Positions 37,106 through 46,289 are shown, counted from the first letter of the stretch. The stretch: DNA of 64,000 bases from Rhodococcus zopfii NBRC 100606 = JCM 9919 (GCF_001895025.1 NZ_BCXI01000001.1:372001-436000), one strand, 5' to 3'. Notes: generated by a model not told the origin, from the letters alone. Numbers and translations: made by a program.

Positions 37106-37468
37106 ATGAGCGCTATGACGAAGAACTCGGGCGCGCTCGCCGTGGGCGCGCGGGTGACGATGCGAACCGGCTCCGGCCACGCGGCACCGGAACGCGGTGC
37201 GATCGTGGCGGACTACGGCCAGGCCGTCGCCCTGGTCGCCGACGATCTCGGCCGCGACTGGGCTCCCGTGCGTCGGTGGGCGGTCGCGCTCGACGACGCC
37301 GGCTCGTCTTCGCCGACGACGGCGATCTCGAACCCGACGCAGCGTCGAAGGCCACCGCACCTCGTCGTAGGCCCGGCGCCACCCGAATGCCGTGTCGACG
37401 GCGCTACACCGTGTGTACGCGGCGTCGGGGTGGCACGATCGATTGTGGAGATCGTGACGTCGACGTGA
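37106..37468 (+). CDS. Small conserved protein, probably frameshifted
   Basis: The first 60 residues or so ([20 protein letters not shown], then [10 protein letters not shown] and [15 protein letters not shown]) look like a small actinobacterial beta-rich protein of unknown function. At about 37297-37300 the frame continues as low-complexity Ser/Pro/Arg sequence, whereas the next frame reads [14 protein letters not shown], the expected continuation of the same protein. One base seems to have been lost at GACGACGCCGG. Either the gene is broken or the base is a sequencing error. An alternative ATG lies at 37115. It precedes the cold-shock gene on the same strand. Confidence 0.5.
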   Translation: MSAMTKNSGALAVGARVTMRTGSGHAAPERGAIVADYGQAVALVADDLGRDWAPVRRWAVALDDAGSSSPTTAISNPTQRRRPPHLVVGPAPPECRVDGATPCVRGVGVARSIVEIVTST

Positions 37469-37499
37469 CGTTCGGCTCCCGAACAGGAAGTTGGGCAAG

Positions 37500-37703
37500 A
37501 TGGCGCAGGGCACCGTGAAGTGGTTCAACAGCGAAAAGGGTTTCGGATTCATCGCTCCCGATGACGGGGGCGCCGACCTGTTCGTCCACTTCTCCGAGAT
37601 TCAGGGCAGCGGCTACCGCTCGCTGGAAGAGAACCAGCGAGTGGAATTCGAGGTCGGGCAGGGGCAGAAGGGGCCGCAGGCCCAGCAGGTCCGCGCCCTC
37701 TGA
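37500..37703 (+). CDS. cspA: Cold-shock protein
   Basis: This 67-residue single-stranded nucleic-acid chaperone has both RNA-binding motifs: [12 protein letters not shown] (RNP1, residues about 8-19) and DLFVHFSEI (RNP2, about 27-35). The ATG at 37500 has AGGAAG nine bases upstream; a TTG nine bases earlier is in frame but unlikely. Length and sequence match the major CspA-type proteins of actinobacteria. It is followed by a terminator shared with the convergent amidotransferase gene. Confidence 0.96.
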   Translation: MAQGTVKWFNSEKGFGFIAPDDGGADLFVHFSEIQGSGYRSLEENQRVEFEVGQGQKGPQAQQVRAL

Positions 37704-37725
37704 CCGGTTTACGAAAGCCGAAATC

Positions 37726-37753
37726 GGGGCGCATCCCGCGTGGGGTGCGCCCC
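37726..37753. terminator. Terminator between cspA and the amidotransferase gene
   Basis: GGGGCGCATCCC at 37726-37737 pairs with GGGGTGCGCCCC at 37742-37753 (one T-G pair) around a four-base loop. The two flanking genes converge on it, so it probably works in both directions. Confidence 0.8.
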
Positions 37754-37788
37754 GCCGGTCGTCGGGTCCGCGTCGTCGCGGCGCGGCT

Positions 37789-38619
37789 CTACGGGACGAC
37801 CGGCACGAACGGCAGGATCTCGGCCCCGTAAGGTCCGACCACTCCCGCACTGGATTCGGGCACCTCGTTCCAGGCCCCAGTCAGGTCGCGCAGCGGCTCC
37901 GACACCACCAAGCGGGCTTTCGGCCCGAGCTCGGCGAGAACTTCCACCTCCGGGTGCAAGGCGCGGAGCGCAGTCATGTCGGTGGAGTAGAACAGCGACC
38001 GCGACAGCGTTTCGCTGGAATATCGGAAGAACCACAGCGACGTTCCATCCGACGTCGCGACCGTCATCTGCACCGGATTCTCGATGCCGTGTGCGCGCGC
38101 GACGTCTTCGACGAATCCGACCGCGCGGGCGACGGCGGCGACCGGGTCGTCGGTCAGGCCGAATGTCAGGGCGAGGAAGAACAGCGCCTCCGAGTCCGTC
38201 GACCCCAGGATCTCCGGGTACAGCGCAGCGTCCACCGCGAGCAGCAGATCCCGCTTGATCGTCGGATAGCTGTCGACCGCGCCGTTGTGCATCCACAACC
38301 AGTTGCCGTGCCGGAACGGATGGCAGTTGCTGCGCTGAACCGGCGAGCCCGTCGACGCGCGCACGTGCGCAAACAGCATCCCGCTGCGGATCTGGGTAGC
38401 CAGCTCCCGTAGGTTGCGGTCGTTCCAGGCGGGTTCGATGCTCTTGAACAGCGCCGGTCGCGGTCCTTCCCCGTACCAGCCGATACCGAAACCGTCGCCG
38501 TTCGTGGTGGTGGCGCCGAGCTTCGAATGAAGGCTCTGGTCGATGAGCGAGTGCATCGGACGGAACAGCAGATCCTCGGCGAGGATCCGCGCGCCGGCGT
38601 ATGCCATCCATCTGCACAC
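37789..38619 (-). CDS. Class II glutamine amidotransferase
   Basis: The 276-residue protein has the N-terminal nucleophile glutamine amidotransferase fold. The start is fixed by chemistry: a GTG at 38617-38619 is followed directly by Cys, so removal of the initiator Met exposes the catalytic N-terminal cysteine (CRWMAYAG). An ATG three codons upstream would bury it. Further family features are NGDGFGIGWYG, HVRASTGSPVQRSNCHPF, WMHNGAV and STDSEALFFLAL. It resembles the YafJ/EgtC group; acceptor substrate unknown and no ergothioneine genes lie nearby. Confidence 0.87.
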   Translation of the reverse strand: MCRWMAYAGARILAEDLLFRPMHSLIDQSLHSKLGATTTNGDGFGIGWYGEGPRPALFKSIEPAWNDRNLRELATQIRSGMLFAHVRASTGSPVQRSNCHPFRHGNWLWMHNGAVDSYPTIKRDLLLAVDAALYPEILGSTDSEALFFLALTFGLTDDPVAAVARAVGFVEDVARAHGIENPVQMTVATSDGTSLWFFRYSSETLSRSLFYSTDMTALRALHPEVEVLAELGPKARLVVSEPLRDLTGAWNEVPESSAGVVGPYGAEILPFVPVVP

Positions 38620-38839
38620 GGTTCTCATTGAAACAGATCGGAGCGCGCGACCCCCCGTTTTCCGAGCGGACGGTACATTCCGTCGATCTGTGAGGAGCCG
38701 AGCGGTACATTCGCTCGGCAAGAACGGGAGCCCCCGAGGCCCCGAACCCACTCTTCCGCAACGTATTGCGAGACTCCCCCGCGAATTCCCGCCGACCGCG
38801 CGCCTAATGGACAGAGTCGACGATCGGGGGTTCGGCAAC

Positions 38840-40003
38840 ATGACGAATCGCACTGCCCTGGTTGTGTCCGGCGCCGGCGCACGAGGCGCCTACGAGGCGG
38901 GGGCTGTCCGGGCCCTGCTTCCCGCGCTCCTGGCCGGCGACGCGATCCCGCAGATTCTGGTCGGGACCAGCGCCGGGGCCCTGAACGTGGCGGGATTGGC
39001 GGCCTATGCCCACCTCGGCGCCGAGAAGGCGGCCGAGGAGGTGGTGGCGGCGTGGAGCGACGCGTCGTTGACAGGCGTGTTCTCACCGGTCGGTAGCCTG
39101 CTGCGGACGGGCGGAGCGACCCTCGCCAGGCTGATCGGGCTTCCGGTTCCTCCACCCGCCGGGCTTCTCGACACGTCTCCGATGCGGGCCACGCTCGACG
39201 CCCTGGTCCCCTGGGATCAGCTACACGAGAACGTCCGCACCGGCAAGGTCCGAGCGATAGCCGTCACCGCGACCTCGCTGGCCACGGGCGGCACCGTGGT
39301 GTTCGTCGAGCACAACGACGACGTGCGTCTTCCCGGCTACGACGCACACCGCAACATCAGCTACGTCTCGACCGCTCTCACGATCGACCATCTCCTCGCC
39401 TCGGCAGCGATCCCGATTCTGTTCCAACCGATTCGGATCACCGACGAGAAGAACGACGAGTATGCGGGGTGGTACATCGACGGCGGTCTGTTGCTCAACA
39501 CCCCCATCAAACCGGCGCTCGAGTTCGAAGCCACCAGGATCGGGGTGGTCGCGTCCCACCCGCAGGAACGTTTGCCGCCGCCGGCCGTATCGACGCTGCC
39601 TGCGACTCCGCCCGACGTTCTCGGCACCACGGCCTTGTCGCTGCGCGCAATTCTCACGGACCGCATGGTCGACGACCTGTGGACGCTCCGTACCCGCAAT
39701 GACATGGACGGCTACACACCGGTCGAGGCCGTGTTCGCCGGCCCGGCCCTGGCGGAGACTGTCGAGATCGACCGTCTCGCGGAGGAGGCGTTCGACGGCA
39801 TGCTCGGATTTCTGCACCGTGTGCGAAATCCGATGGAGACGACGCTGCTACGGCTGATGAGCGACGGAGTACCCGGTCACCGCGAACTGCTGAGCTACAC
39901 GATGTTCGACTCGAGATTCACCGCGCCCGCCGCGGAGTTCGGCAGCCGTTGCACCCCACAGTATTTGTCACCCAGTCCACGACCGGCGGGACGCGAACGA
40001 TGA
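38840..40003 (+). CDS. Patatin-like phospholipase
   Basis: The 387-residue protein has the patatin catalytic dyad: the glycine-rich oxyanion loop SGAGARGAYEAG near residue 11, the nucleophile serine in VGTSAGALN near residue 42, and the aspartate in YIDGGLLLNTP near residue 213. It is a cytoplasmic or membrane-associated acyl hydrolase. The ATG at 38840 has a G-rich ribosome-binding site; an in-frame ATG at 38807 would add 11 residues. About 220 bases without a gene separate it from the divergent amidotransferase gene. Confidence 0.87.
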   Translation: MTNRTALVVSGAGARGAYEAGAVRALLPALLAGDAIPQILVGTSAGALNVAGLAAYAHLGAEKAAEEVVAAWSDASLTGVFSPVGSLLRTGGATLARLIGLPVPPPAGLLDTSPMRATLDALVPWDQLHENVRTGKVRAIAVTATSLATGGTVVFVEHNDDVRLPGYDAHRNISYVSTALTIDHLLASAAIPILFQPIRITDEKNDEYAGWYIDGGLLLNTPIKPALEFEATRIGVVASHPQERLPPPAVSTLPATPPDVLGTTALSLRAILTDRMVDDLWTLRTRNDMDGYTPVEAVFAGPALAETVEIDRLAEEAFDGMLGFLHRVRNPMETTLLRLMSDGVPGHRELLSYTMFDSRFTAPAAEFGSRCTPQYLSPSPRPAGRER

Positions 40004-40065
40004 GTCCGCCGTCCCGATCAAGTCGATGTCGGCAGACCAGCGAATCCATCGATGGACCTCGACCA

Positions 40066-40313
40066 TGAAACCGGCCACCGTCACCGCCGTCTCCGTCGGC
40101 GGGGTGATGCAGGGACTCGGCGGGCCGGACGAGGATCGCCGCGGCGGCCATCGAAGAACTGACGGCAGCGGACGACGGTGAGTTACAGGTCCACGGATCG
40201 GGCGCGCGCTCGAACTCCTCGACTCTCGAACCACCCGAACGGCGTCACCATCCAGGTCTACCGACCGACCGCGATACGCCGACGCCGACGCCGACGCGGA
40301 CCATCCGCACTGA
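40066..40313 (+). pseudogene. Relic of a dihydrofolate reductase family protein
   Basis: Three short segments in different frames match, in order, the RibD-C/dihydrofolate reductase family. They are an N-terminus ATVTAVSVGGVMQGLGGPDE with DRRGG after it, a middle piece AIEELTAADDGELQVHGSG with ALELLDSRTT, and a C-terminus NGVTIQVYRPT followed in the next frame by RPRYADADA and a stop at 40311. About two thirds of the protein is missing. This explains most of the 367-base gap between the patatin gene and the glutamate dehydrogenase terminator. Confidence 0.65.
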
Positions 40314-40330
40314 CGACCGCCCGGGGGACC

Positions 40331-40366
40331 GTGGTGCCCTTTCGGATCTGCTCGAAAGGGCACCAC
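40331..40366 (-). terminator. Terminator of the glutamate dehydrogenase gene
   Basis: A perfect 14-base stem (GTGGTGCCCTTTCG at 40331-40344, complement at 40353-40366) with an eight-base loop begins five bases after the dehydrogenase stop on the minus strand. Confidence 0.85.
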
Positions 40367-40370
40367 GCGG

Positions 40371-43300
40371 TCACCGCTCCGTCGCGCGCACGAGCAGGCG
40401 CAATTCCGCGCCGAGCGTGCACGCCCGCGGCAGGTCGACGAGCGCGTCCTCACGCAGTTCGGCGGTCAGGCGCGTCACCCGGTCGATCGAATCCGGGACT
40501 CGCTGCTGCCACCGCGCCAGGACCTCGTCGACGGCCGCCGGTGCGTGAGGGCCGCGGTCCCGGCGCAGGATGGCGGCGACGAGGCCGTGGTGGCGTTCGG
40601 CGAGGTCGTCACGCGCGGTTGCGAGCGCCGCGTTGTCCCACCAACTGTGGTGCCCGGTGGCCAGGTCCGGCGACAATCCGTCGATTCCGAGCAGCGAACC
40701 CGTGGCCGCGTGCACCCGGGCGACGATGCGCGCCGGACAATCCAGCGTAATTGCGGTGTCGACCAGCGCCGGGCACTCGCCGAGGAACCGGAAGTCCGGT
40801 TCCGCCGCGATGTCCTCGACCAGGTCCTCGATCCCGGCACGCAGCCGCATGATCTCGTCGGTCACATCGAGCGACGGTCGCAGCCGCAGAATCCACGAGA
40901 CCGCATGCTCGACGAACCCTTGCACGGCACCGAGCCGATCCCACCGGGCGGCACCGGAGTCGGCACTGTCCCGCGCCTCGGCCCACAGCCGGTCGGTGTC
41001 GAACACCGCCCGGATCACCGCGTAGGCACGGGCGACCGCCGGTGTGCGTACCCCGAGCCGTTCCTCGAGCTGATAGATCATCCCGGGGCCGACGTGATCG
41101 ACGAGATCGGAGGCGATCCGGGTGGCGACGATCTCGCGGCGCAGGGGATGGTCCCGGATCTCGTCCCGCAGCAGGTCGCGCATGCCGGCGGGGAAGTATT
41201 CGCGGGCGACGGCGGCGAAGACGGGGTCGTCGGGCACGTCGGAGTCGAGTAGGTCCCGGCACACGACGTTCTTCGATCGCGCGAGCAGTGCCGCGATCTC
41301 CGGCCTGGTCAACCCGCGACCGGCGCCGGCCCGCGCCGCCAGTTCCTGCACGGTGGGCAGCACCTCGGTGCTGCGCCGGATCCCGCCGGTCTCGAGGTGG
41401 ACGATGAGCCGTTCGTGTCTGGCGAGCAACCGGGTTGCGCGCGAGCCGGCGAGCCCGAGCGCCACCGACTGATCCCGGCTCGTGCGGAGCACCGTCCGGG
41501 CCACCTCGTCCCTGGCGTCGGCCAGCAGCCGGTCGCGCTCGGCGAGGGTCAGACGTCCGCGGCGCCGTGCGGATTCGAGGGCGATCTTCAGATTCACCTC
41601 GGCGTCGGAGGTGGCCACGCCGGCCGCGTTGTCGATGAAGTCGGCATTGACGTGGCCGCCCGCGGCCGCGAACTCGACGCGCGCACGCTGCGTCAAACCG
41701 AGGTTGCCGCCCTCGCCGACGACACGACACCGCAGCTGCGCGGCGTCGACACGGACGGGGTCGTTTGCCGGATCGGCTGCGTCCGTGTGACTTTCGGAGG
41801 AGGCCTTGACGTAGGTGCCGACACCGCCGTTCCAGAGCAGATCCACCGGCGCCGTCAGCAGCGCCTTGATCAACTCGTCCGGGGTGGTGGTCGGGTGGGA
41901 CAGTCCGAGCAGCCGCCGTGCCGGTTCCGGGACGATCACCGACTTCGCGGAACGTGGCCACACGCCTCCTCCGACGGAGAGGACGTCGCGGTCGAAGTCG
42001 TCCCAGCTCGATCCGGAGAGCTCGAACAGCCGACGACGCTCCGCGTAGGCACGGGCCGTATCCGGGTCGGGGTCGAGGAAGATGTGCCGGTGGTCGAAGG
42101 CACCGACGAGGCGCAGGTGCGGGGAGAGCAGCATCCCGTTGCCGAAGACGTCACCGGACATGTCGCCGATTCCCACCGCCGTCACCTCGGTGGTGTCCAC
42201 GTCGAGACCGAGGTCGGCGAAGTGCTCACGGACCGCAACCCATGCGCCGCGCGCGGTGATGCCCATCGCCTTGTGGTCGTAGCCGCTCGATCCGCCCGAA
42301 GCGAAGGCGTCGCCGAGCCAGTAGTCGTACTCCGCCGCGATGGAGTTCGCCAGGTCGGAGAACCGGGCGGTGCCCTTGTCCGCGGCCACCACCAGGTAGG
42401 CGTCGTCCCCTGCGTGGACGACGGTGCGGTCCGGGTGCACGATCCGTCCCTCGACGATGTTGTCGACGAGGTCGAGCATTCCCCGGATGAACGTCGAATA
42501 GGCATGGGCGGGAGAGATATCCGGTCGTCTGCGGACGAACGCGCCCTTGGCGCCGACCGGGACGATGGGCGCATTCTTGACCACCTGGGTCTTCATGAGG
42601 CCGAGCACTTCGGTGCGGTAGTCCTCCGGGCGGTCCGAGAACCGCACCCCGCCACGGGCGACTGTGCCGCTTCGCACGTGGATCCCCTCCATCTCGTCCG
42701 AGTGGACGAAGATCTCGCGGTGGGGAACGACCGGTCCGGGATCGGCGAGGCGCCCGGACTCGAGCATGAACGCGCCGTGCGGTTTCGGTGCGCCGTGTTC
42801 GTCCCGCTGGTACCAGTTGGTGCGCACGGTCGCGGTGACGAACGACTCCAGGCTGCGCAGGATGCGGTCCTCATCCAGGCTGTCCGCCGCACCGCGCCGC
42901 GCGGCAAGCGCCGATTCGGCGTCGGCGGTATCCCGGTTGCGCCGGTCCGGATCGAAGCGCGCGGCGAAGCAGGCGACGAGTGCCTCGACGAATCGGGCGT
43001 TCCGGCAGAGGGTGTCGACGACGTACCGTTCCGACATGATCAGTCCCGCCTGGCGGGCGAAGCGGGCGGCGGCGCGGATCAGGTCGATGTCGCGCACGCC
43101 CACCTCGGCGACGACGGCGAGGCGGGAGTACCCGTCGACGACGGTGTGACCCAGCGCGTGGGCGTCGAAGACCGCCGCCACCCGGCGCGGCGAGCCCGGT
43201 TCCCAGTCCGGGGGCGTGACGAAAGCGAACCGGTGCACCCGGCGGTCTTCGTCGTCCACCTTCAGGAGTTCGTGCTCGTCGATCCGCAGCCCGAAATGCT

Positions 43301-43496
43301 CGAAGGTGTGGACGGAGTCGGCGAGCAGCGGCTCTCGTCCCGGCCATCGCATGACGGCACCCGCGGTACCGTCGGCGGGCTCCTCGACGAACAACAGGGC
43401 CGGTCGAGAATCCTGCGAGCGCGCGAGGAGCCGTGCGGCCTCGGCGACGTCGGGGGGCGCCGGTTCGCGCGGATGCGCGGTAGCGGTGTCGGTCAT
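40371..43496 (-). CDS. NAD-specific glutamate dehydrogenase, large (115-kDa-type) form
   Basis: The 1041-residue enzyme oxidatively deaminates glutamate to 2-oxoglutarate with NAD+. The catalytic domain shows KTQVVKNAPIVPVGAKGAF near residue 300 (substrate lysines) and the nucleotide-binding VGIGDMSGDVFGNGMLLS; a helical C-terminal domain of about 350 residues follows. It lacks the long N-terminal regulatory region of the 180-kDa class and so fits the shorter class. The ATG at 43494-43496 has AAAGGA seven bases upstream; an ATG at 43502 is too close to it. It is divergent from the aminotransferase operon, whose glutamate product it would recycle. Confidence 0.9.
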   Translation of the reverse strand: MTDTATAHPREPAPPDVAEAARLLARSQDSRPALLFVEEPADGTAGAVMRWPGREPLLADSVHTFEHFGLRIDEHELLKVDDEDRRVHRFAFVTPPDWEPGSPRRVAAVFDAHALGHTVVDGYSRLAVVAEVGVRDIDLIRAAARFARQAGLIMSERYVVDTLCRNARFVEALVACFAARFDPDRRNRDTADAESALAARRGAADSLDEDRILRSLESFVTATVRTNWYQRDEHGAPKPHGAFMLESGRLADPGPVVPHREIFVHSDEMEGIHVRSGTVARGGVRFSDRPEDYRTEVLGLMKTQVVKNAPIVPVGAKGAFVRRRPDISPAHAYSTFIRGMLDLVDNIVEGRIVHPDRTVVHAGDDAYLVVAADKGTARFSDLANSIAAEYDYWLGDAFASGGSSGYDHKAMGITARGAWVAVREHFADLGLDVDTTEVTAVGIGDMSGDVFGNGMLLSPHLRLVGAFDHRHIFLDPDPDTARAYAERRRLFELSGSSWDDFDRDVLSVGGGVWPRSAKSVIVPEPARRLLGLSHPTTTPDELIKALLTAPVDLLWNGGVGTYVKASSESHTDAADPANDPVRVDAAQLRCRVVGEGGNLGLTQRARVEFAAAGGHVNADFIDNAAGVATSDAEVNLKIALESARRRGRLTLAERDRLLADARDEVARTVLRTSRDQSVALGLAGSRATRLLARHERLIVHLETGGIRRSTEVLPTVQELAARAGAGRGLTRPEIAALLARSKNVVCRDLLDSDVPDDPVFAAVAREYFPAGMRDLLRDEIRDHPLRREIVATRIASDLVDHVGPGMIYQLEERLGVRTPAVARAYAVIRAVFDTDRLWAEARDSADSGAARWDRLGAVQGFVEHAVSWILRLRPSLDVTDEIMRLRAGIEDLVEDIAAEPDFRFLGECPALVDTAITLDCPARIVARVHAATGSLLGIDGLSPDLATGHHSWWDNAALATARDDLAERHHGLVAAILRRDRGPHAPAAVDEVLARWQQRVPDSIDRVTRLTAELREDALVDLPRACTLGAELRLLVRATER

Positions 43497-43579
43497 CTGC
43501 ATGTCCTTTCGATCACCCGGTGTGAGCCGTGATGTGCCGCCAGTCTGCGGATGGCCATCGATGACGGACATGTGTTCGG

Positions 43580-43615
43580 TGTACAGGAAGGTCCCATAAC
43601 TTGTACTTCAGGTCC
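43580..43615 (+). promoter_or_regulatory. Direct repeats over a -10 box before the aminotransferase operon
   Basis: TGTACAGGAAGGTCC at 43580-43594 and TGTACTTCAGGTCC at 43602-43615 share TGTAC and GGTCC and start 22 bases apart, about two helical turns. TAACTT at 43597-43602, a TAnnnT -10 candidate, lies between them, 72 bases before the aminotransferase start. The arrangement suits a regulator binding twice on one DNA face, perhaps one of the PucR proteins. It lies in the 177-base divergent region shared with glutamate dehydrogenase. Confidence 0.45.
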
Positions 43616-43673
43616 ATCACCGGCCGGCTTCTGCACTCCTACAGTTCGAGGAAACCTACGGACGGAGAAGAAC

Positions 43674-45032
43674 ATGACCGCAGTGGATCAGGTACTGGGC
43701 GGGCCCACGCTCGAGCAGGCACGCCGCATCGTGACGGAGATCCCGGGACCCCGGTCCCGGGAGCTGGCGCGGCGCCGCGCCGCCGCACTGCCGGCGGGCC
43801 TGGCCAGTGGCGCCGAGATCTACGCCGCCGCCGGGGGCGGGGGTGTGCTCGTCGACGTGGACGGGAATTCCTTCATCGACCTCGGCTCCGGCATCGCCGT
43901 CACCACCGTCGGCAACTCCGCCCCTCGGGTGGTCGAACGCGCCACCGCGCAGCTGCAGCAGTTCACCCACACCTGTTTCCTCGCCACCCCCTACGAGCCG
44001 TACATCGAGGTCGCCGAGGCCCTCAACCGGCTGACTCCCGGCACCCACGCCAAGCGCACAGCCCTGTTCAACACCGGCAGCGAGGCCGTCGAGAACGCCG
44101 TGAAGTACGCCCGCGCAGCGACCGGCCGGTCCGCCGTGGTCACGTTCGACCACGCCTTCCACGGCCGGACGCTGATGACGATGACCATGACGGCGAAGAA
44201 TCAGCCCTACAAGCACTCCTTCGGTCCGTTCGCCCCGGAGGTCTACCGCGCCCCGATGGCCTACCCCTACCGGTGGTCGGGTGGGCCCGACCGCGCCGCG
44301 GACGAGGCGTTCGAGCAGTTCCGGTTGCTCGTCGACGCTCAGATCGGTGCGGACCAGGTGGCGTGCGTCGTCGTCGAACCCATCCAGGGCGAAGGCGGGT
44401 TCATCGTTCCCGCCGACGGATTCCTGCGGCGCATCGCCGATTTCTGCCGGGACCGCGGCATCCTCGTCGTCGCCGACGAGGTCCAGACCGGAATCGCCCG
44501 CACCGGAGCCTGGTTCGCGTGCGAGCACGAGGGCCTCGTGCCGGATCTGATCGTCACGGCGAAGGGACTCGCCGGCGGATTCCCCCTCGCGGCCGTCACC
44601 GGCCGGGCCGAGATCATGGACCGCGCCCATCCGGGCGGCATCGGCGGCACCTACAGCGGCAACCCCGCCGCGTGTGCCGCGGCGCTCGGCGTATTCGAGA
44701 CGATCGAGGCCGAGCACCTGCTCGACCGCGCTCAGGAGATCGGCGCGCTGATGCTGCGGGAACTGCGCGAGATCGGCACCCGCCACCCGGTCGTCGGCGA
44801 CGTCCGCGGTCGCGGCGCCATGGTCGCCGTCGAGCTCGTCGAGCCCGGTACGACCACCCCCAACCGCGAGGCGGTCGCGGAGATCGTCCGGTACTGCCAG
44901 GCCCACGGAGTCCTCACCCTGACCGCCGGCACCTTCGGGAATGTGCTCCGGTTCCTGCCGCCGTTGTCGATCTCCGACACGCTGCTCACCGAGGCGTTCT
45001 CGGTGCTGCGCGACGCGTTCGCCGCCCTCTGA
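43674..45032 (+). CDS. gabT: 4-aminobutyrate/5-aminovalerate aminotransferase
   Basis: The 452-residue class III PLP aminotransferase moves the omega-amino group of GABA or 5-aminovalerate to 2-oxoglutarate. Family features are LFNTGSEAVENAVKYAR for cofactor phosphate binding, FDHAFHGRTLMTMT, the PLP-contacting aspartate in VVADEVQTGIARTG, and the Schiff-base lysine in IVTAKGLAGGFPL near residue 302. GGAG lies close before the ATG. GABA and 5-aminovalerate enzymes (GabT, DavT) cannot be told apart by eye; the following glutaryl-CoA dehydrogenase favours 5-aminovalerate. Confidence 0.92.
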   Translation: MTAVDQVLGGPTLEQARRIVTEIPGPRSRELARRRAAALPAGLASGAEIYAAAGGGGVLVDVDGNSFIDLGSGIAVTTVGNSAPRVVERATAQLQQFTHTCFLATPYEPYIEVAEALNRLTPGTHAKRTALFNTGSEAVENAVKYARAATGRSAVVTFDHAFHGRTLMTMTMTAKNQPYKHSFGPFAPEVYRAPMAYPYRWSGGPDRAADEAFEQFRLLVDAQIGADQVACVVVEPIQGEGGFIVPADGFLRRIADFCRDRGILVVADEVQTGIARTGAWFACEHEGLVPDLIVTAKGLAGGFPLAAVTGRAEIMDRAHPGGIGGTYSGNPAACAAALGVFETIEAEHLLDRAQEIGALMLRELREIGTRHPVVGDVRGRGAMVAVELVEPGTTTPNREAVAEIVRYCQAHGVLTLTAGTFGNVLRFLPPLSISDTLLTEAFSVLRDAFAAL

Positions 45033-45063
45033 CCACCGCTCCCCTACTCCCGAGGACCAGAGT

Positions 45064-46257
45064 ATGACCACCACCGCACCCGCACGCACGACCGGCCCCC
45101 TGCGGCCGCTCGAACTCCTCGGCGCCGACGCGTTGCTCGACGCCGACGAACGCGACATCGCCGCCACCGTCCGGAGATTCGTCGAAACCCGACTCGCCCC
45201 CGAGGTCGGCAACTGGTTCGAATCCGCCACGCTGCCCAAGGAGCTGGCGAAGGAGTTCGGCACTCTCGGCGTCCTCGGCATGCACCTGCACGGATACGGG
45301 TGCGCGGGCACCAACGCCGTCAGCTACGGTCTGGCCTGCCTGGAACTCGAGGCCGGCGACAGCGGATTCCGTAGCTTCGTCTCGGTGCAGGGCTCGCTGT
45401 CGATGTTCTCGATCCACCGCTACGGGTCCGACGAGCAGAAGGAGCACTGGCTGCCCCGGCTCGCCTCCGGCGACGCCATCGGGTGCTTCGGCCTGACGGA
45501 ACCCGACTTCGGTTCCAACCCCGGGGGAATGCGTACCCGCGCCCGCCGGGACGGGTCGGACTGGATCCTCACCGGCACCAAGATGTGGATCACCAACGGC
45601 AATCTCGCGGACGTCGCCACGGTGTGGGCGCAGACCGACGAGGGTGTGCGCGGGTTCGTCGTGCCCACCGACACCCCCGGCTTCACCGCCAACCCGATCC
45701 ACCGGAAGCTGTCGCTGCGGGCGTCGGTGACCTCCGAGCTGGTGCTCGACAACGTGCGCCTGCCGGCATCGGCCGAGCTGCCGCTCGCCCGCGGACTCGG
45801 CGCTCCCCTGTCCTGCCTCAACGAGGCCCGGTTCGGGATCGTGTTCGGCGCGCTCGGCGCGGCCCGCAACAGCCTCGAGACCGCATTGGACTACGCCGCC
45901 TCCCGCGAGGTCTTCGATCGTCCGCTCGCCGCCTACCAGCTCACCCAGGAGAAGCTGGCCGACATGACGCTCGAGCTCGGCAAGGGATTCCTGCTCGCGC
46001 TGCACCTCGGCCGCCTCAAGGACGAATCCGGGGTCACTCCCGAGCAGATCAGCCTCGGCAAGCTCAACAACGTCCGCGAGGCCCTGGCCATCGCCCGCGA
46101 ATGCCGGACCATCCTCGGCGCCAGCGGAATCACCCTCGAGTACTCGCCGCTGCGGCACGCCAACAACCTCGAGTCGGTGCTGACCTACGAGGGCACCAGC
46201 GAGATGCACCTGCTCTCGATCGGTCGCGCGCTGACCGGTCACGCCGCATTCCGCTGA
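45064..46257 (+). CDS. gcdH: Glutaryl-CoA dehydrogenase
   Basis: The 397-residue flavoprotein oxidises and decarboxylates glutaryl-CoA to crotonyl-CoA. It follows human and bacterial glutaryl-CoA dehydrogenases closely. Matching features are the arginine in GFRSFVSVQGSLSMF (substrate carboxylate), GCFGLTEPDFGSNPGGM, TKMWITNGNLAD, KLSLRASVT, CLNEARFGI and the catalytic glutamate in LTYEGTSEMH near residue 375. This pattern is distinct from short-chain acyl-CoA dehydrogenases. It begins 31 bases after the aminotransferase. Confidence 0.92.
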   Translation: MTTTAPARTTGPLRPLELLGADALLDADERDIAATVRRFVETRLAPEVGNWFESATLPKELAKEFGTLGVLGMHLHGYGCAGTNAVSYGLACLELEAGDSGFRSFVSVQGSLSMFSIHRYGSDEQKEHWLPRLASGDAIGCFGLTEPDFGSNPGGMRTRARRDGSDWILTGTKMWITNGNLADVATVWAQTDEGVRGFVVPTDTPGFTANPIHRKLSLRASVTSELVLDNVRLPASAELPLARGLGAPLSCLNEARFGIVFGALGAARNSLETALDYAASREVFDRPLAAYQLTQEKLADMTLELGKGFLLALHLGRLKDESGVTPEQISLGKLNNVREALAIARECRTILGASGITLEYSPLRHANNLESVLTYEGTSEMHLLSIGRALTGHAAFR

Positions 46258-46289
46258 TCCGCACCGTCGACGCGTCGAAGGGACACACC

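Noticed and set aside
40371-43496. Glutamate dehydrogenase as an N-terminally truncated pseudogene
   Set aside because: The start has a good ribosome-binding site, the frame is intact, and a shorter class of about this size is known, so truncation is not needed.
41397-43532. A 711-codon plus-strand frame opposite the glutamate dehydrogenase
   Set aside because: It is an antisense shadow of a high-GC gene with no recognisable motif; the minus-strand frame carries clear dehydrogenase motifs.
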